Positions 8,839 to 20,470 of a stretch of DNA of 64,000 nt are shown here, one piece after another. Location of the stretch: NCBI GenBank assembly GCA_033239005.1, contig BSQZ01000005.1, positions 2,334,501-2,398,500 on the forward strand, written 5' to 3'. Within the stretch, counting starts at the first letter, position 1. Every line of letters starts with the position of its first letter. Both the position numbers and the translations under genes were made by a program. The notes below the pieces were generated by a model. The model did no database searches. It was not told where the DNA came from and was given only the letters and a program-made list of their open reading frames with translations. The DNA comes from Lamellibrachia satsuma (taxonomy: Eukaryota; Annelida; Polychaeta; Sabellida; Siboglinidae).

Positions 8839-11800
8839 GGCCCTTAGTCATAAATAAAATAATAGAAGAAGAGCCAACACATAAAGGTTCTTGAAAAAGC
8901 CACTTGAAACTTTATTTTAAATATATAAACATGGAAGTAATGTTTGAAGCATCTTAAGACTTTAGATACATGCATGCAAATACGTCTAATATAAACAAAT
9001 ATGATTACGATCATACTCAAAATCAAATGCTTGACACTAAAAGTAAAGCAGTACAACGAATAAAAATAGAAGATATAGCACTCAGTAATACATTGAAACA
9101 TTACTTCTTTGATAAAACAGCAATCATCCAGATTCTGTATTGCCAATTGGACAAAAAACAATAGTAATTTACTAGAGTGAGAACAACCTAGTCGTTCGTG
9201 GTTTGACTACCATTTGAGTTGACTTTCAGCAACCGGGAAACTGCTGCCGACAGTATGGCCTACACGTTGATTATGTATGTGAATCAGAGCCTGAATCAGA
9301 CTCAATTTCGAAGATGACCACGATTGTGCTTAGCCACTGCAAAGAGTGTGAGTAGCGTTTCAGCTTCTAGCAGCAGGCACATCAACATTATGGATCTCCA
9401 CCAATGTAACAAAGGATGCTGACTCGGACTGTTCAAGGACAGTAGCAGGAAGACTGCTTTTATTCATGTTTACGAAAAAAAAGACATCGATTGTTGTGAA
9501 CTTTTATGTTAACATATCGCATCTTTTCACTCACTCTTGCTAGGCAGGTGCCATTTTGAACTCGCCCCACCACATCGGGTCACATGATTGTTTCTTCAAA
9601 TGAGAGTGCCAATGGATATGCAATGAGAGAAGCCATAGAAAGGCGTTTCCCAACCAATGACGTACACGATTACAATAAATAGAGATCAGCTGCAGTATCA
9701 TTATTTTCCAACAATGTCAAGGTTAAAAATATATAGTCTTATAGATCAGCGGTATTCACTATTCTGTCGCCAAAAACATTCTTCGAATCACGACCGCATG
9801 CACTAAGAGTCACTAAGACAGTTCAAGCAATTTTATAATGAAAAAATTTCATATTGTAAAAAGAAAAACCCGTCTTTTATTTTTATTTTACCCGTCATCG
9901 TCAAATGGGTCCCTGGCTAAGGGCCTGCTGCACACAGTTAAAGGTTCCTCTTCAGTTCAACCCTTTTTACTCATCTCAATTTGCAAAAAATCCAACCTAC
10001 CCACTACAACATGCTAGCTTTTTTGCACAAATTTTTTATTTAGTTTTTGAGAAATCATTGGACTGTTATGATAGTCAATTCTTTCAATGATTTTAACAGA
10101 AGTATGGAATTTTTTACTTACTCAACCAACTGTGCGAAATAATGTTTTATACACTACACATTTGATGGGCTAAATCAGTCGAAGAGGGAGCTTTAAACTA
10201 GGTCTTTCTGAAGCTGTTTGGATGATGTGTGTGTGCAAATGTTGCTTCTCTCAAATCACGAGCAGGGCAGACCTAGCTGTCTGGTTGAAATAGGAAACCT
10301 CTAAGCTACAAAACATAATATTTCTGACCAGTAAGTGATTCAGACAGGGTCACTTGAAAGAGAATCAGAGATCAAAGGGTAATAAGGTGTTCAGTATTTA
10401 TGCCACGCTTGCTTAGTACCTAAGTGGCCATGCATAATGAGAATATTGTAATTTGCCTGTTAGTGGAATTGGTATGCATTTGAAATAGGCACATTGGTTG
10501 GTACACGTGCATATTGGAAATTGTCGGAAGTTTTATCTGACAATGTTTTGGTCATTGTAATGCTTGTTTGGTGCCACAGAGTTTATTTGTAAGAAATATG
10601 TTTATTTCCTGTATGTAATCAAACGTTATATAAACAAACCCTGTATTTAGATATTAAGCCGTATCTACACATTTGTTATCAATTTGCAGTGATCAGTGTG
10701 GTGCAATCCTTTGTCAAATGGAATTTCTTATACAGGATATCAAGACAGTTTGTTACTTGGTAGTTCTAATTTTCAATAACTTTTGCCAGCATAGCTTTAA
10801 ACCTGCATATCCGTGCATGGAATTAAGGCTAAACTATGATGTGACAAAAGGCATTTTGTGATTAGAAACCTTAATTCTATCCATGTTCCCAAGATGTGTA
10901 AGAGGACCCCACCCAGTGGTGTCATATTGCAATTTTTCACTGAGGACAAAAGAAGCGTAGTCATTACTGATGCAATTATCAAGGTTTCGTGTTCAGTGAA
11001 CTAATTGCTGGTCTAAATTTGAGATGTAGTGTCCATGTGAAACATTGTTCATAGGAGGCAGCAGTAATAATGGCTTCTAACAATGCCAGCTATTATCAGG
11101 TAGGGTACTTTAGTGTACAATACATCGTGTTTCAATGTTATTCTGCAACGACTGTTACAAAATATATGAATATAGAATTGATTTTTGGCCGTGAAATACA
11201 ATAAACTACCTGAAATGTCTTGGTGTCAAGGGAGACTTTGCAATGTTCTGTTACAGCTGCTGATAGAATGTTGTTTAAACATTTATTTATCAGAATGATT
11301 GTAGTGTGGAGACCAATTACATAGGTGCACGCACAACCATGCATACATGAGAGCACTGTGATGATTGACTGGTTGGACCAATGTTATCGCTATGTGGGCT
11401 GTAATGGTGTAGTGCTGTCATGGTTCTGGATCTCGAACCGAAACCATGGGTTTCAATCGGTACCGCAAGTCTTAGTTGGTATCATGGATCTTGGTTCTAC
11501 AGCCTTCCAGACCCAGAACATTTACAAAACTAGTTATCAGTAATAAAGTCATACGTTCTTGGTATTCTAAACTCAACTGTACCTAATATCCATGTCCACT
11601 TGCGTGTGTTGACTAGTGCGATGAGGTTGTCTCGAATTCTGTCGTTTCCCATGTTAATAAAATATAAAAAATTTTTAGTTATGTAGTTGCTTGTAATTGG
11701 TCTATTTTATTCTCAGTTGGTCTCTCCTCTTTCAAGAGTAGACAATACCCAGACTCCCACTGCACTCGTGGCAGACCCGTACCATGAACAAATGGTCATC

Positions 11801-13905
11801 AAGAATCGAAAACTGAACAGACCCGTGAAAACCAGAACCATGAAAGCTCAAATGGGCTGTAATAGTGACTGTCTACGACTAGGAGCTTGGCACAAACACC
11901 ATCACTCTATCAGCTCTTTCTTGTCAAACAGACAGAGAATACCCCCAGTGCCTAGCCACACAACCAGCTGTACAAAACACATTAATGATTAATTCTCAAC
12001 AGTTTTACAATTACACATTTTCTGTGTGCTTTACATCATCTGTCATTGAAGAGAGGAACTAGAACATTTGATTCCAGGAGAGGCTTTTATTGTGGCTTAC
12101 AGCAGTGATATATTTGATGTAAACATTGTGTGTGTATGTGTGTATATAGCGCATGAACATGGTGAAGTCCCTTATATAACCAAGTTAATTGTGTTCATAG
12201 TGTGTAAGTGGGTGACTCCAGCAGCAAAGATGCACCAGAACCAACCTGCAATTATCCTAACAAATGATTCTTTTTCAATACTCTACAGATGAGTTTGACA
12301 TGCATTGTTCAACCTGTCCAGATTTACAAGCAAGACTTTGACTGGGAACTAAGATTTTGACTCTGAAATTTGCCAGCGGCTGGTATAGATAGACAGTATT
12401 TATTGAGTGAAAATCATCGCCTGTGACAGCGTTCTTGCCCACGCAGTTATAAATAAAATCTTATCAGCTAAGGATAATATGCACACCAATAAAATTGAAC
12501 TAGTCAGATTAGTTCTTGCTAACATTTGATCATAAACTCCAGTACAGCTTTGGATGTAGTAGTTTATGCTGTACTAATTTATTTTCTATAACACCTGTAT
12601 TCAGTATATCTTCAGGATTACTGTTATAGCACTGACAGGTGGTTCAGAGTGTTTGCATTCTCATCAGGAGGCTGTTGGTTTGGGACCTGAAAGTAGTCAA
12701 GGCTTTGTCATGTCACAAAAATGTGGTACATCTTGTCTACTCACATCACATTTAACATGTTGGTGTGAGGTCGGAGAAGACACTGAAAGCTTCAATATAT
12801 ATATTGAAGGGGATACTTGGATGGGAATTAAAACAAAGTAAGTCACATTGTAAATGTACATTGTAAAGTATTAGACCTATACATACATCCACAGTTACCC
12901 ACATGCACACATACAGCCCCGGCTGTCTCTTGACCAGCTGATCACTCACTGTCTTGATGGTCACTGTTCAGCCAAGTCAGTTGGTGTCTCACATGCTCAC
13001 TGACTGGTCACACTGACTCTGACACATGTCTTTGTGTTGGTCTACAGTCACTCACACACATGTTGTTGCATTAATACCACCATGGCAGGCAGGACGCAAG
13101 TCGCACTATTGAGTAGTGCTTTCATGAACTCATTTAAAATGCCCTTGGAAGGCCTGGATGCTAGATGGAACCAGAGAACCATTAGTTGACGTGGGTACAA
13201 AGGAACATATTTGATCAAGCAGGGAGCAGTTTACTTATGTTTGGCAGCAGTGTAACGATGTGTAAACACATACCACATATTTATATAAACAGGAACAATT
13301 ATAATGTCATTTGGGAGTTATTGACCAGCCTGTTATGTGTTATGCCAAGTGGGATGTGGTTTTATGTAGATTTATCCATGAGGTACTACTGCAGCTGATT
13401 GCATTCATTAGCAGCATAGCACCTAGGGCTTTGTTAGCTTAAACAAGGACAAGGACTAGTTGCTCATAATTTATTGGCATTTAAGCCTGACTTGAACTTG
13501 ATTGCGCATTGTGTACTTACTAATTTTTTTAGGTTTATAAAGGTTTCACGTTTTAAAAGATTACCATCCAATGCAGCAAGTTCTAACAGGCATGTTTGAC
13601 AGGGAAGTCTCTAAACTGTTCAAAGTCCAAAACAGTTGTTCATAGAAATATATGTGTAACTAATTCCTGTCACATGTATGTAGATTCTGTTTTTAGGCCT
13701 TATTCATACTGCCAGCATTAATTTACATAGCAGATAATTTGTGCCAGTAATTTATCACTCTGTGTGAGCAACGCCTGATGTATCACAAAATGTTCACACA
13801 ATTTTCATAAAATTTTCACACAATTTTCACAAATATTTAATAAATTTATACCTCATATTAAATAATTTATAGCCACTCTTTACAACAAATACATTTACTA
13901 CTATT
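8839..13905. other. Gene-free sequence
   Basis: No coding exon can be supported. Short open stretches exist but lack splice context or recognisable domains. Around 11740-11980 there is an open stretch with a diverged repeat shared with about 1200-1310. A patch at 9540-9600 has a little more CpG. Short TG-rich runs occur near 12130. Confidence 0.45.
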
Positions 13906-14165
13906 GGTAGGCGCTGCAGCACAGTGGTAGAGCCGGAGACTCAGAGCTCTGAGATAACCAGGTCTTGACATCTCATGCTGCCATTCGAAGCCTGGGCAAA
14001 TTTCTTCACTCCACATGTAGTCTCTTCCCTGGCAGTTCAGTCAGTCAAATACCTGAATATAGGTCTACATTGAATTATGTAAATCAATAGCTTTTCACAT
14101 TATTTGTAGAATGGCTGAATGCTTCCCAGAAAGTTGAGTCTGCCAAAAATTGAAACATGCTGAGT
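13906..14165 (+). mobile_element. tRNA-derived SINE with clear A and B boxes (family 2)
   Basis: The head begins GGTAGGCGCTGCAGCACAGT with an A-box-like GTGGTAGAGCCGGAGAC. A B-box-like CATTCGAAGCC lies about 50 bp downstream. The body has CTGGGCAAATTTCTTCACTC and the tail has AATGGCTGAATGCTTCCCA, shared with other family 2 copies. The tRNA-like part lacks a convincing cloverleaf, so this is a SINE head and not a tRNA gene. Confidence 0.75.
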
Positions 14166-16879
14166 GGATGTTAGAACTGGATACTATGATATGTAAGAAC
14201 ATACCTTTTACCTTCTAGTTGATGTTTCTAGTGGAGCATACATTGACGTGAAAGTAATACAGAGAGGTTAGCAAGTACATGGTGCTACTTACAATAACCG
14301 ACACAGTCAGATGGTACTGAAGAACCACAAGTTGTTAAAGAGTAATTTTACAAAAACTAGCATGTATTTATATGCCATAGGAGAGTGATTATCTGCAACT
14401 TTGGTTTTTCTGACATGCCATATTATTGATCATCATCATGTGCAATCGCAGGGGCTGTAAAACCACAAAGTTGTACGTATTTAGACATCTCTAGTCTTAG
14501 TTACACATTGACTGGTGATGTTATGTTTACATGGAATCTACAACCTGTTGTCAGCATTACATTGGTGGTGTTGAATCTACACTGTGAGAATGACTGACCA
14601 GTGCAGTCCTGTCAAACTGTCCCCCTCCAGATGAAGCACACAGATTCCAGCCAGAAACAGCCTAGATATCCCAGACAGCCAGCATAATTATGATAGACAG
14701 ATTATTATAACAAGTGGCTGCTGGCTATTCACTGACCTCAACCCTCACCTGACATAGTGGTCATTAACTGGCTGTTGACCTTTAGCTACCTGCAGTCTGC
14801 TGCCACAGCTGTAAGTGAGGGGGCTGACGAAGGAATCTGTCTGACTAGTCAAACCAAGGTTGTGTGGATGGAAACTAGGAAGCTCTATCCATGACTACTC
14901 GGTCATATGACAATCATTTAGCTTTGTTTTATTTGGTGTCATCATGATGCAGTCAAATGATTAAATCACTGCAGTTAGGTTAAGAAACTATTAGGCCCTG
15001 TCTAAGCTTGTTGATGTTTTTATTTATTTCTCTCATTTGATTTGGAATCAAATGACTTCAGCCAAACTAACAAACCATTGCACTTAGGTTAGATAGTGTG
15101 AAATTCTATTCAGTCAGTTAACTCTGTTTTGCAGCATAAGAAGAAAAATACATATAATATATGTCATGTACGTCATAATTTACTATTTAATAAACTTGTG
15201 AATTATTAAATATATCATCTGCACAAACTGTTCACTGAATAATTGCCCTGTGACCACAGGAATTTAAATTGCGGTCAAAAAGTGACATTTCACTTCACAA
15301 TGTTCAGGCACCTTCAGAACAGTTCATCATACTTTATAAATCTTGATAAAGCAATCTTGATAGAAGTGAGTTAACGGAAACTATCAAAAAAACCTTCAAC
15401 ATTGATCTTATTCATAATGGAATAGTTTGTCAGTTGAGTTGTCAGAAGAGAGTGGTGCATTGTTGAATGGGTGGTCAGAATTTATCAATAAAGCCTCAGG
15501 GGGTGGGGGGTCAAGATACTCATTGATGATTGCAGCTCATGCTCTTACTTGTATTGTGGTGATTAAGAGGGCTATTTACAGTGTAGTTGTATATAATATG
15601 GTGGCTGTTTATTTTGGCGCATGGCCAGAGCACTTGTAGGGTTCAAGTCAGGTAGATTATAGCCACAGACATCCAGAAGTTCTGCTGGACATTTTGGTGC
15701 TGGCTGCTGAAAGTTTGGAAATAGAATAAAGTTTCACTAAATGCAGTTTATATGTGGAACTGTCTGGATTAATGATTTAGAGGTTGGCAAGATTCAGATA
15801 TGATGTGCTGTACTATTGCGATTGTGAGTCGATAAATGGAAATACATACCAGGTAAGTTCAGGAAGTTTCGGTGCTTCCACTGCCAAGATAAATCGACCC
15901 TTTCAAGTGTTTTATGCAAGGATATTAGTGTCAGCATGTCTACCCAGATTGTCACTAAGGTTATGGATTAAAACACACCATGTTTTGACAATACATTGCA
16001 ATTATGTTCTGTGACATGTTGTGAACTAATAGAGCAAAGGAGCTTTGAATGAAATGTGTGATGCAATATTTATGGTGTGTCAGGAATACAAGAGTGGACC
16101 CCTAGCATCAGTGTGATATCACTAACATGAATCAGGCTAGGATCTTTGCATGCAGCTGTTCATGTGCTGTTGGGTTGTAGAAGGGGTAGGGTGGGGCCAT
16201 CAACTACCAGTGACAGGGTAGTACCCCAGCAGGCCACAACACCCTGTTACTATGAGGCTTTGTTGAGACATTCCAACAAGTGCACTGGTATGTTAGTTGT
16301 TACCCACTGTTGGCTGCTTCATTTGTACTCTTTGTTTGTGGTCATTGTTGGGTGGTTGTTTGGTACTACACTGGCTGTGACACAAGTGTTGCATGATACA
16401 GAAAGAGAGAGCGAGCAGTACCTGCAGTAGAATGTGTTAATTTCCTGACTGCTGTGACACATTTCTATAGGAATGTGTTTTCGGGTAATTTTTTTGTGTA
16501 TTAGAGACCAGCATGATATAACAATTATATAACATATCAACTGCTATGAAAGTTTAAATGAAGACACAATACACCATTTTCATTGGCTGCTGGATAGTTT
16601 GACTGGAATTGGTCTGCACATAGGTACATATATTATTTTAGCTCAATCCATAAAACGATCCAAACAATTAATTTGGCTGCATTAACAGCACTTTTTCTAC
16701 ACACATTTAATTTATACTTATTGCACTTATGAAATATTGTTGCACTGATGTAATGGTTATGTTAATATATGACTACAACTGATATAGTTAACATCATGTG
16801 ATATAAAAAACTTTTTTGAGGGAGTTGATAGTGAAAATGCCAAAAAGTCAGAAAGTACCGCCCTTTCAGGACTTACATA
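14166..16879. other. Gene-free sequence
   Basis: No exon supported. A short open stretch ends at a consensus-like donor (ACCAG|GTAAGT near 15853), but it has no acceptor, no start context and no recognisable product. Confidence 0.45.
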
Positions 16880-17388
16880 AGCTGCATTCACGCATACAGA
16901 ACTTGAAACGGTTTAGTTAAATCGTCTTAGTTAAAACGTTTTAGTTTGTAAATTGTGAGCGTTCACACATGCCATAGCTAAACTGTTTTAAGGAGGAAGT
17001 TGGTACATGTACATGCGCAAGTCAGCATAACAACAACTGCTATGCGATTACTGCTGTTAGCGATGTCAGTTTCACGCAGAAGGTGCCATGCCCAAACTCG
17101 AGAACACATTACAGACATCCTGGAGGATTTTTTTTGGAAATGACGAGGGGCGAGACTGAAAAGCCATGTCTGTGACATACTTAAACCGTTTTAGCTAATA
17201 CACTTGCATTCTCACTTGCACATTGAACCGTTTTAGCTAAAACGGTTTAACTAATCCACTTGCTGAAGTGGATTAGTTAACCCGTTTTAGCTAAAATGGT
17301 TTAGTGATAAATCATGTTCAATCGACAGGATTAGTTAAGTTAAAACATTTTAACTAAACGGTTTTAAAATGTAAGTGTGAATGCAGCT
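16880..17388. mobile_element. 509-bp inverted-repeat DNA element (MITE, possibly Harbinger-like)
   Basis: It starts AGCTGCATTCAC and ends with its exact reverse complement. The subterminal regions on both sides repeat GTTTAGTTAAA and related motifs. ATA flanks both ends (16877-16879 and 17389-17391), a possible 3-bp target duplication. Inside are a perfect 22-bp palindrome with half-site AACCGTTTTAG (17226-17247) and a perfect 15-bp-arm hairpin (17247-17280). A short plus-strand frame near 17060-17145 (SVSRRRCHAQTREHITDILE) may be a transposase remnant. The terminal structure is seen; the superfamily is inferred from the 3-bp duplication only. Confidence 0.75.
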
Positions 17389-17650
17389 ATAGAGTCTGGG
17401 TTTCTTTGTAAGGACCTCTGGTTCTGTATGTGGTATCACCATCTGCCATAAATAAGTACTATTCATTCTATAGACTACTAATTATTTAATGGGGTTATCT
17501 TGGTCTACCAGATGTGTTTATGGGATGGGTGATCAGTACCTGGGAAACCAGTGGACTGCACTTGATATGTCTCTAAGTGGGTGTTTACTGCAGAGTCAGT
17601 CCGGGTGACTAATAAATCTGTTCTCATCACCTGGGGTGTTTTCCCTAAGG

Positions 17651-17870
17651 CAGTGGTTCCCAACCTGAGGTACCAGGGTACCCCAGAGGTTTTCCAGGGG
17701 GTATGCAGAGAGGGGCGCTTTCTCCTGGAAAGCGTGCAAGATGACTGAATGACCCCACCTCATGAGATGGTCTTCAAACTCTTCCACTGAACAAGTTCTG
17801 GTGTAAATTGAGCATGTCTTATCCTTCTGTGGCTGATGTGCCCATAAAGCCATTGCTGGCATCCCCCGCT
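17651..17870. mobile_element. Possible hAT-type element end
   Basis: CAGTGGTTCCCAACCTG at 17651 resembles the terminal inverted repeat of hAT (Charlie-like) transposons. It is followed by a GGTACC-rich palindromic stretch. No matching opposite end was found, so this may be a fragment or a chance match. Confidence 0.3.
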
Positions 17871-18535
17871 ATTTATCTCTGGGCAAGGATTTTCGCCATT
17901 GTTCAAGTATGAAAACCATATGCCATGCCCGACTGTGTGTGAAGGTTAGCATTTTGTCTGAAGATGTTTACCTCTTTAATAACATGTTTTGTCATTGAAC
18001 TGGGTTTTGAATGTTTCACCAATAATTCTATGTTCATTGTCCATATGATGAAGGTATGCAGCCGATCATCTCAGGACTCAGAAACATTTTTTTAACCCTA
18101 CCCTAAGGGGTAGTTAGTGGTGGAACTAATGTGGGGTTAGACTAAGTATGGGCTGCAGAGCACCCTTTAATTATGCCTTAGACCTAAGATTAATATTCTT
18201 AAGAGTAGCAATTACATTTCATGTAGCCAAAGTAAATTTTAAAAACCGGTGGGGTGGGGGGAGGTCAGAATGTATGTCATGTACATTTGACAGCCCTACA
18301 CTTAGTTTGAGTCGTACCAGACTGTGGCATGTTTGCTGTGTGTTCAGGGTATGCCACCTATTAGTATGTGGTAATTATAACCTACTGGTCACTGCTTGTT
18401 TACATTCTAACCTGCCAGACAGTTTGTGATGAGGTGAGAGGTGATTGGAAATGTGGTTTTACAACTTCCCGTTATAGCTACATCTCCCCCAACCCCCCAC
18501 CCCCTTACAGCTACTCATTAAATATGACAGTCAAA
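17871..18535. other. Gene-free sequence
   Basis: I see no exon or element. A short run of C and CA-rich sequence (18486-18505) precedes the purine-rich repeat. Confidence 0.45.
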
Positions 18536-18962
18536 CAGGCAGGGGGAGATAGGAGGGGGCAGGAGAAGGCAGGAGGGGACAGGAAGAGGCAGGAGGGGAC
18601 AGGAGGGACAGAAGGAGGCAGGAGGAGGCAGGATGGGACAGGAGGAGACAAGAGGGGGCAGGAGGAGACAGGAGGGGCAGGAGGAGACAGGAGGGGCAGG
18701 AGGGGACATGATGAGGCAGGAGGAGGCGGGGGGACATTAGAAGGCAGGATGGGCCAGGAAGAGGCAGAAGGAGGCGGGGGACAGTAGGAGGAGGTAGAAG
18801 GGGACATGATGAGGCAGGAAGAGGCAGGAGGAGGCAGGGGGACAGGAGGAGGCAGGAGGAGGCAGGAGGGGGTAGGAGGGTACAGGAAGAGGCAGGAGGG
18901 GGTAGGAGGGTACAGGAAGAGGCAGGAGGGAGTAGGAGGGTACAGGAAGAGGCAGGAGGGGG
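18536..18962. repeat. Purine-rich GGAGGCAGGAG minisatellite
   Basis: About 425 bp of almost pure A/G on the plus strand, with irregular units such as AGGAGGCAGGAGGGG and GGGTACAGGAAG. The last 110 bp holds a more regular higher-order unit, roughly 36 bp, repeated three times. Long open frames on the minus strand (Ser/Pro/Leu repeats) are a by-product of the repeat. G-run density allows G-quadruplex or triplex formation. Confidence 0.9.
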
Positions 18963-19535
18963 AGCATTAATCATTTCAGATTGCATTCAGACATTTAGAC
19001 AACCAACGTGGCTAGTGATGTTGTGAAGTAGAGTGGTGAGCATGTCCACCCTCCTGACATGGCCCAGTGCGAGGTAATGAAGGCCCCTCAACCCAGTCCA
19101 GCAGATATACAATGTGAGGCTGCATAACTGACATCTAGAGGTCTGGATTTTGTGACAAACATTCCTCGCCTCCATTCTGTGAAACAGGTTCGTAATTACC
19201 AAAGGCAGTTGCATTTCCCGAATCTGCCTACACAACGAGAAGATATTGTATTTGAGAAGATATTGTATTTACGCTGCGTACAATTAATGTACAATTAATG
19301 TATTCGTCTTAATAAAACTGTAGTGCATGTGTGTCTTATGTTACATATATTCCATTTCAGATAATTGATTCTCCTTTGGTCCAAAAATAGAATTTAGGAA
19401 GTAGCTATGCCCGGACTAATCTTAACGCCTAATTAATTGTGCCTCTCACTTGTGGCTGTAATGTGGACAAAATGTTGCTATGATGGGAATTAGTTATAAC
19501 GGGAAGTACAGGTAGCCATAATGGGCCTTAAACCA
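18963..19535. other. Gene-free sequence
   Basis: No exon supported. Small local duplications occur at 19240-19300 (GAGAAGATATTGTATTT twice, TACAATTAATG twice). Confidence 0.45.
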
Positions 19536-19701
19536 AAATATTCTAATACCACATTCTGCTTTCTTATTGTGTTATTGATCATAATTATTTCAGCATGTCT
19601 AACAGGTTTAGGATATGCTAGCAAGGTTTGGTTATGTTATGATCATACTGCAATATAATCGGTAACACAGTAAGAAAGCAGAATGTGGTAACAGAATATT
19701 T
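19536..19701. mobile_element. 166-bp MITE-like inverted-repeat element
   Basis: The left arm (19536-19574) reads AAATATTCT, ACCACATTCTGCTTTCTTA, TGTGTTA. The right arm (19663-19701) is its reverse complement with about four mismatches. The arms are about 39 bp, separated by about 88 bp of AT-rich core. Flanking duplication is not clear. No coding capacity. Confidence 0.7.
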
Positions 19702-20214
19702 AGTCAACGGCATAGACATTATTGTGTCATGTAATCGGTGCAATTAGTGCATTGTAATTAATAACACTGAAAGGAAAATTTTTTATAAAATAAAATGTTA
19801 CACTCTTAACTTCACCAAAACATCCAGCACTGACCGTACACACTAATGGCTAAGTACCTGATATAGATGGTAATCAATGTTGTAATGGAATGTTTAACCA
19901 TAACCAGTTATTTATAATCACAATAAAAATAATTGAAATAGTGGCCTACATAGATCCCCTCACAACAACCTTCTTTTGATATGCCTCACTGGTTTTTATA
20001 ACCTATAGATTAAGTTATAAATATTATCATGGCAGCCAGTGCCTAAGACGGAAGACATTCATTTATATTCCAGACACTTGGTTTTGGAGCAGTAAGGAAG
20101 TTGCCTCATTTGAATGCTCATTCATTCTAAATATCATTCACCAAGTGCTGCAACTTATCAGTCGAGGTGCAAAGCAAATTGTGTGTGAAACCTAACATAA
20201 TAAAGGATATTTTG
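19702..20214. other. Gene-free AT-rich sequence
   Basis: No exon, RNA gene or repeat element seen between the MITE-like element and the next SINE. Confidence 0.4.
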
Positions 20215-20470
20215 GGCCATATTTCTGCTGCTGTGGTAAAGGTAAATCAAGTAATTTTTTACCGCAATTACTGCACAAAGACTCTTCATTCAGATATCCA
20301 CCACTGTCTATAGCCAGTGACTCATTTATACTGCTGAGTGAACTGAAGCAACGTAGAGTGAAACAAAATTGCCCAAGCTTCGAAACGGCAGCAACAAGAT
20401 TTAAGCTCCTCAATACGTAATGTTTGCAATCTGTCATAGATTCTGTTCCACAGTCCTTGTAGTTGTGTAG
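20215..20470 (-). mobile_element. SINE, family 2, nearly full length
   Basis: On the minus strand: the end of a tRNA-like head with a degenerate B box, then TGCTGCCGTTTCGAAGCTTGG, quoted here as TGCTGCCG and TTTCGAAGCTT. The body has GCTTCAGTTCACTCAGCAG, GAGTCACTGGCTATAGACAG and AGTCTTTGTGCAGTAATTGC. It aligns block by block with the copy at 7.6 kb. Confidence 0.65.

Noticed and set aside
11687..11992. 101-codon plus-strand frame
   Set aside because: It overlaps a diverged dispersed repeat also seen near 1.2 kb; no domain or splice support.
13906..14000. tRNA gene
   Set aside because: A- and B-box-like sequences are present, but the stems of a tRNA do not pair convincingly and SINE body sequence follows. 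The same applies to the heads at 34.1 and 61.3 kb.
15784..15853. Open stretch ending at a consensus donor (ACCAG|GTAAGT)
   Set aside because: No acceptor or start context and no recognisable product; isolated donor matches are expected by chance.
18511..18986. Long Ser/Pro/Leu and Gly/Arg/Asp frames on both strands
   Set aside because: They arise from the purine-rich minisatellite; composition follows the repeat and no start or splice context supports a gene.
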